From: Treponema sp.
GTDB taxonomy: Bacteria > Spirochaetota > Spirochaetia > Treponematales > Treponemataceae
Length of the DNA stretch: 5,375 bases
Assembly (NCBI GenBank): GCA_017963165.1
Contig: JAGCTZ010000065.1
Span: 1 to 5,375, forward strand
Direction of reading: 5' to 3'
Under the pieces are notes generated by a model that saw nothing but the letters and a program-made list of their open reading frames with translations, made no database searches and had not been told where the DNA came from. Every line of letters begins with the position of its first letter. Position 1 is the first letter of the stretch. Shown here piece after piece: positions 4,501 through 5,375 of the stretch. The position numbers and the translations under genes were made by a program.

Positions 4501-5229
4501 CTACTTATTTTTGTTTAAGATTTTTTCTTCGTAATCGCCGGTTGCAATATCAATAAATCGGACAAAAAGAGAAACCTTATTATCTGCATTGAGCGAATTC
4601 CAGAGATTCTCGGTAAAGGTGTCGATATCACCAGTGATGCTTACCTTTGCCGGTTCGCCATTAAAGCTTGGAAGAGGATTTCCATCGCCTTCATAAGTAT
4701 GAATATAGCGTCCCTCCCCTGCAAAAGGTCCTTCGTAATCAAAGGTCTGGCGAAGAATACAGTCGCCGTTACCATCATCACTTTTAAGGATAGAAAGTGT
4801 ATAATTTAAAGCGCCGCCTTCTATATCAATAAGTGAAGAAATACGAGGCGTATAGTTTGGAGCATCGTGTTCATATTTGCGGGAACGTAATGCCTGCTCA
4901 AAGGTAAGGCCCTTTTGCAAACCTTCGTAAATAGTATCTGTCTGATCGCCGTTTGTTACGATTGTTTTATTACCAAGCTCGCGAACAGCAGCATAAATAA
5001 TAAGACTTGGATCGCCTGCAATAAGAGATTCATCAAAAGCTTTTGTTCTGACAACTTCGGATCCATTTTCTGAATCAGTTACAAAAATGCGGTTACGGCT
5101 TCCTGCGCTGCGGCCCATTGTCCAGTAGGCAGCTACAGCTTTTTTACCATCTTCGCTGCGACCAATTACAATTCCGCGACCAGGATAAGATACACGGGCA
5201 GCTTCTTCAAATAAATTTAATTTGCTCAT
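4501..5229 (-). CDS. purO: PurO-type IMP cyclohydrolase
   Basis: Predicted to close the ring of FAICAR to IMP, the last step of purine synthesis. The 242-residue protein belongs by eye to the IMP cyclohydrolase-like family (PF07826) related to archaeal PurO, not to the PurH N-terminal fold. Recognisable blocks are YPGRGIVIGRSEDGKKAV (15-32), TMGRSAGSRNR (37-47), TNGDQTD (92-98), DAPNYTPRI (122-130), GEGRYIHTY (171-179), GNPLPSF (183-189) and DNKVSLFVR (216-224). I recall very similar proteins from gut Clostridia, which also carry a stand-alone transformylase. I place the start at the second ATG (MSKL) because GGGAG lies five bases before it; the in-frame ATG at 5241 would overlap that Shine-Dalgarno and has none of its own. 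The transformylase gene in the same transcript makes the substrate, which supports the call. It is somewhat longer than archaeal PurO (about 200 aa). Confidence 0.9.
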   Translation of the reverse strand: MSKLNLFEEAARVSYPGRGIVIGRSEDGKKAVAAYWTMGRSAGSRNRIFVTDSENGSEVVRTKAFDESLIAGDPSLIIYAAVRELGNKTIVTNGDQTDTIYEGLQKGLTFEQALRSRKYEHDAPNYTPRISSLIDIEGGALNYTLSILKSDDGNGDCILRQTFDYEGPFAGEGRYIHTYEGDGNPLPSFNGEPAKVSITGDIDTFTENLWNSLNADNKVSLFVRFIDIATGDYEEKILNKNK

Positions 5230-5239
5230 TATTACTCCC
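5227..5239 (-). promoter_or_regulatory. RBS that decides the cyclohydrolase start
   Basis: GGGAG (5235-5239) precedes the ATG at 5227-5229 by five bases. The upstream in-frame ATG (5239-5241) shares its G with this motif and lacks its own SD, so the shorter 242-residue form is preferred. Confidence 0.75.
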
Positions 5240-5272
5240 ATAAAAAGTCAACGGACAAGTCAACTTTCTAAG

Positions 5273-5375
5273 CTATTTATTTATGGCAGCCAGAGCCTGA
5301 TCAACAAGATTCATGGGCTTGTATTTCCCCATCATCTTTTTTGCATCAAAGTCCTGTTTTTCTGTGAGCAACGCC
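5273..5375 (-). CDS. C-terminal end of an unidentified gene (runs off the right edge)
   Basis: An open frame enters from the right edge and ends at TAG (5273-5275), giving 33 residues that finish with MNLVDQALAAINK. The segment is Lys-rich (7 of 33) and predicted soluble; nothing in it identifies a family. It lies 44 nt upstream of the cyclohydrolase start on the same strand with no terminator between, so it may belong to the same operon. Because only the C-terminus is visible and no motif supports a function, I assign none. The frame has ordinary codon use, which favours a real gene. Confidence 0.6.
   Translation of the reverse strand, partial: ALLTEKQDFDAKKMMGKYKPMNLVDQALAAINK

Overview
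The window most likely comes from a gut- or rumen-type Treponema (Spirochaetota). The EF-Tu N-terminus reads like treponemal EF-Tu. The rpsL-rpsG pair is followed by tuf with no fusA between them. The purine enzymes are of the split kind I associate with anaerobic gut bacteria. The organism call rests on recalled family sequences, not on a search. Every gene found lies on the minus strand, so the window is read from right to left.

Right part (5375 to 2525) is a compact, apparently co-transcribed purine block. It opens with the C-terminal 33 codons of an unidentified gene. Next come a PurO-type IMP cyclohydrolase (242 aa from its SD-supported start), a YesL/DUF624-type membrane protein with an acidic Glu/Thr tail (264 aa), and a stand-alone AICAR transformylase (391 aa). 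That last protein matches the C-terminal domain of bifunctional PurH/ATIC and lacks the usual cyclohydrolase domain. The two enzymes together supply the last two steps to IMP: AICAR to FAICAR, then FAICAR to IMP. The genes are separated by 43 nt, 6 nt and a 1-nt TAATG overlap.

Middle (2524 to 1935) is 590 bp without a gene. It holds a long hairpin just after the transformylase stop (probable terminator), an AT-rich 11-bp hairpin, a fold-back repeat (R2), and then the rpsL promoter and a short leader with two hairpins. rpsL (S12) and rpsG (S7) follow 12 nt apart and end at a strong intrinsic terminator.

Left part (1076 to 1) is about 826 bp without a convincing protein gene, followed by the first 83 codons of tuf. 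The gap holds a 271-bp fold-back element with 17-bp inverted ends and a core (R1) related to R2. A promoter follows that is nearly a copy of the rpsL promoter (CCTATTGAA, 17-nt spacer, TATATT). After it comes a leader of about 450 nt with a chain of hairpins, the last one abutting the tuf Shine-Dalgarno.

Most notable are the paired R1/R2 repeats, which keep the same outer sequence while the inner stem changes on both arms so that pairing is kept, the matched rpsL/tuf promoters and structured leaders, and the split IMP-forming pathway with a membrane protein gene between its two enzymes.
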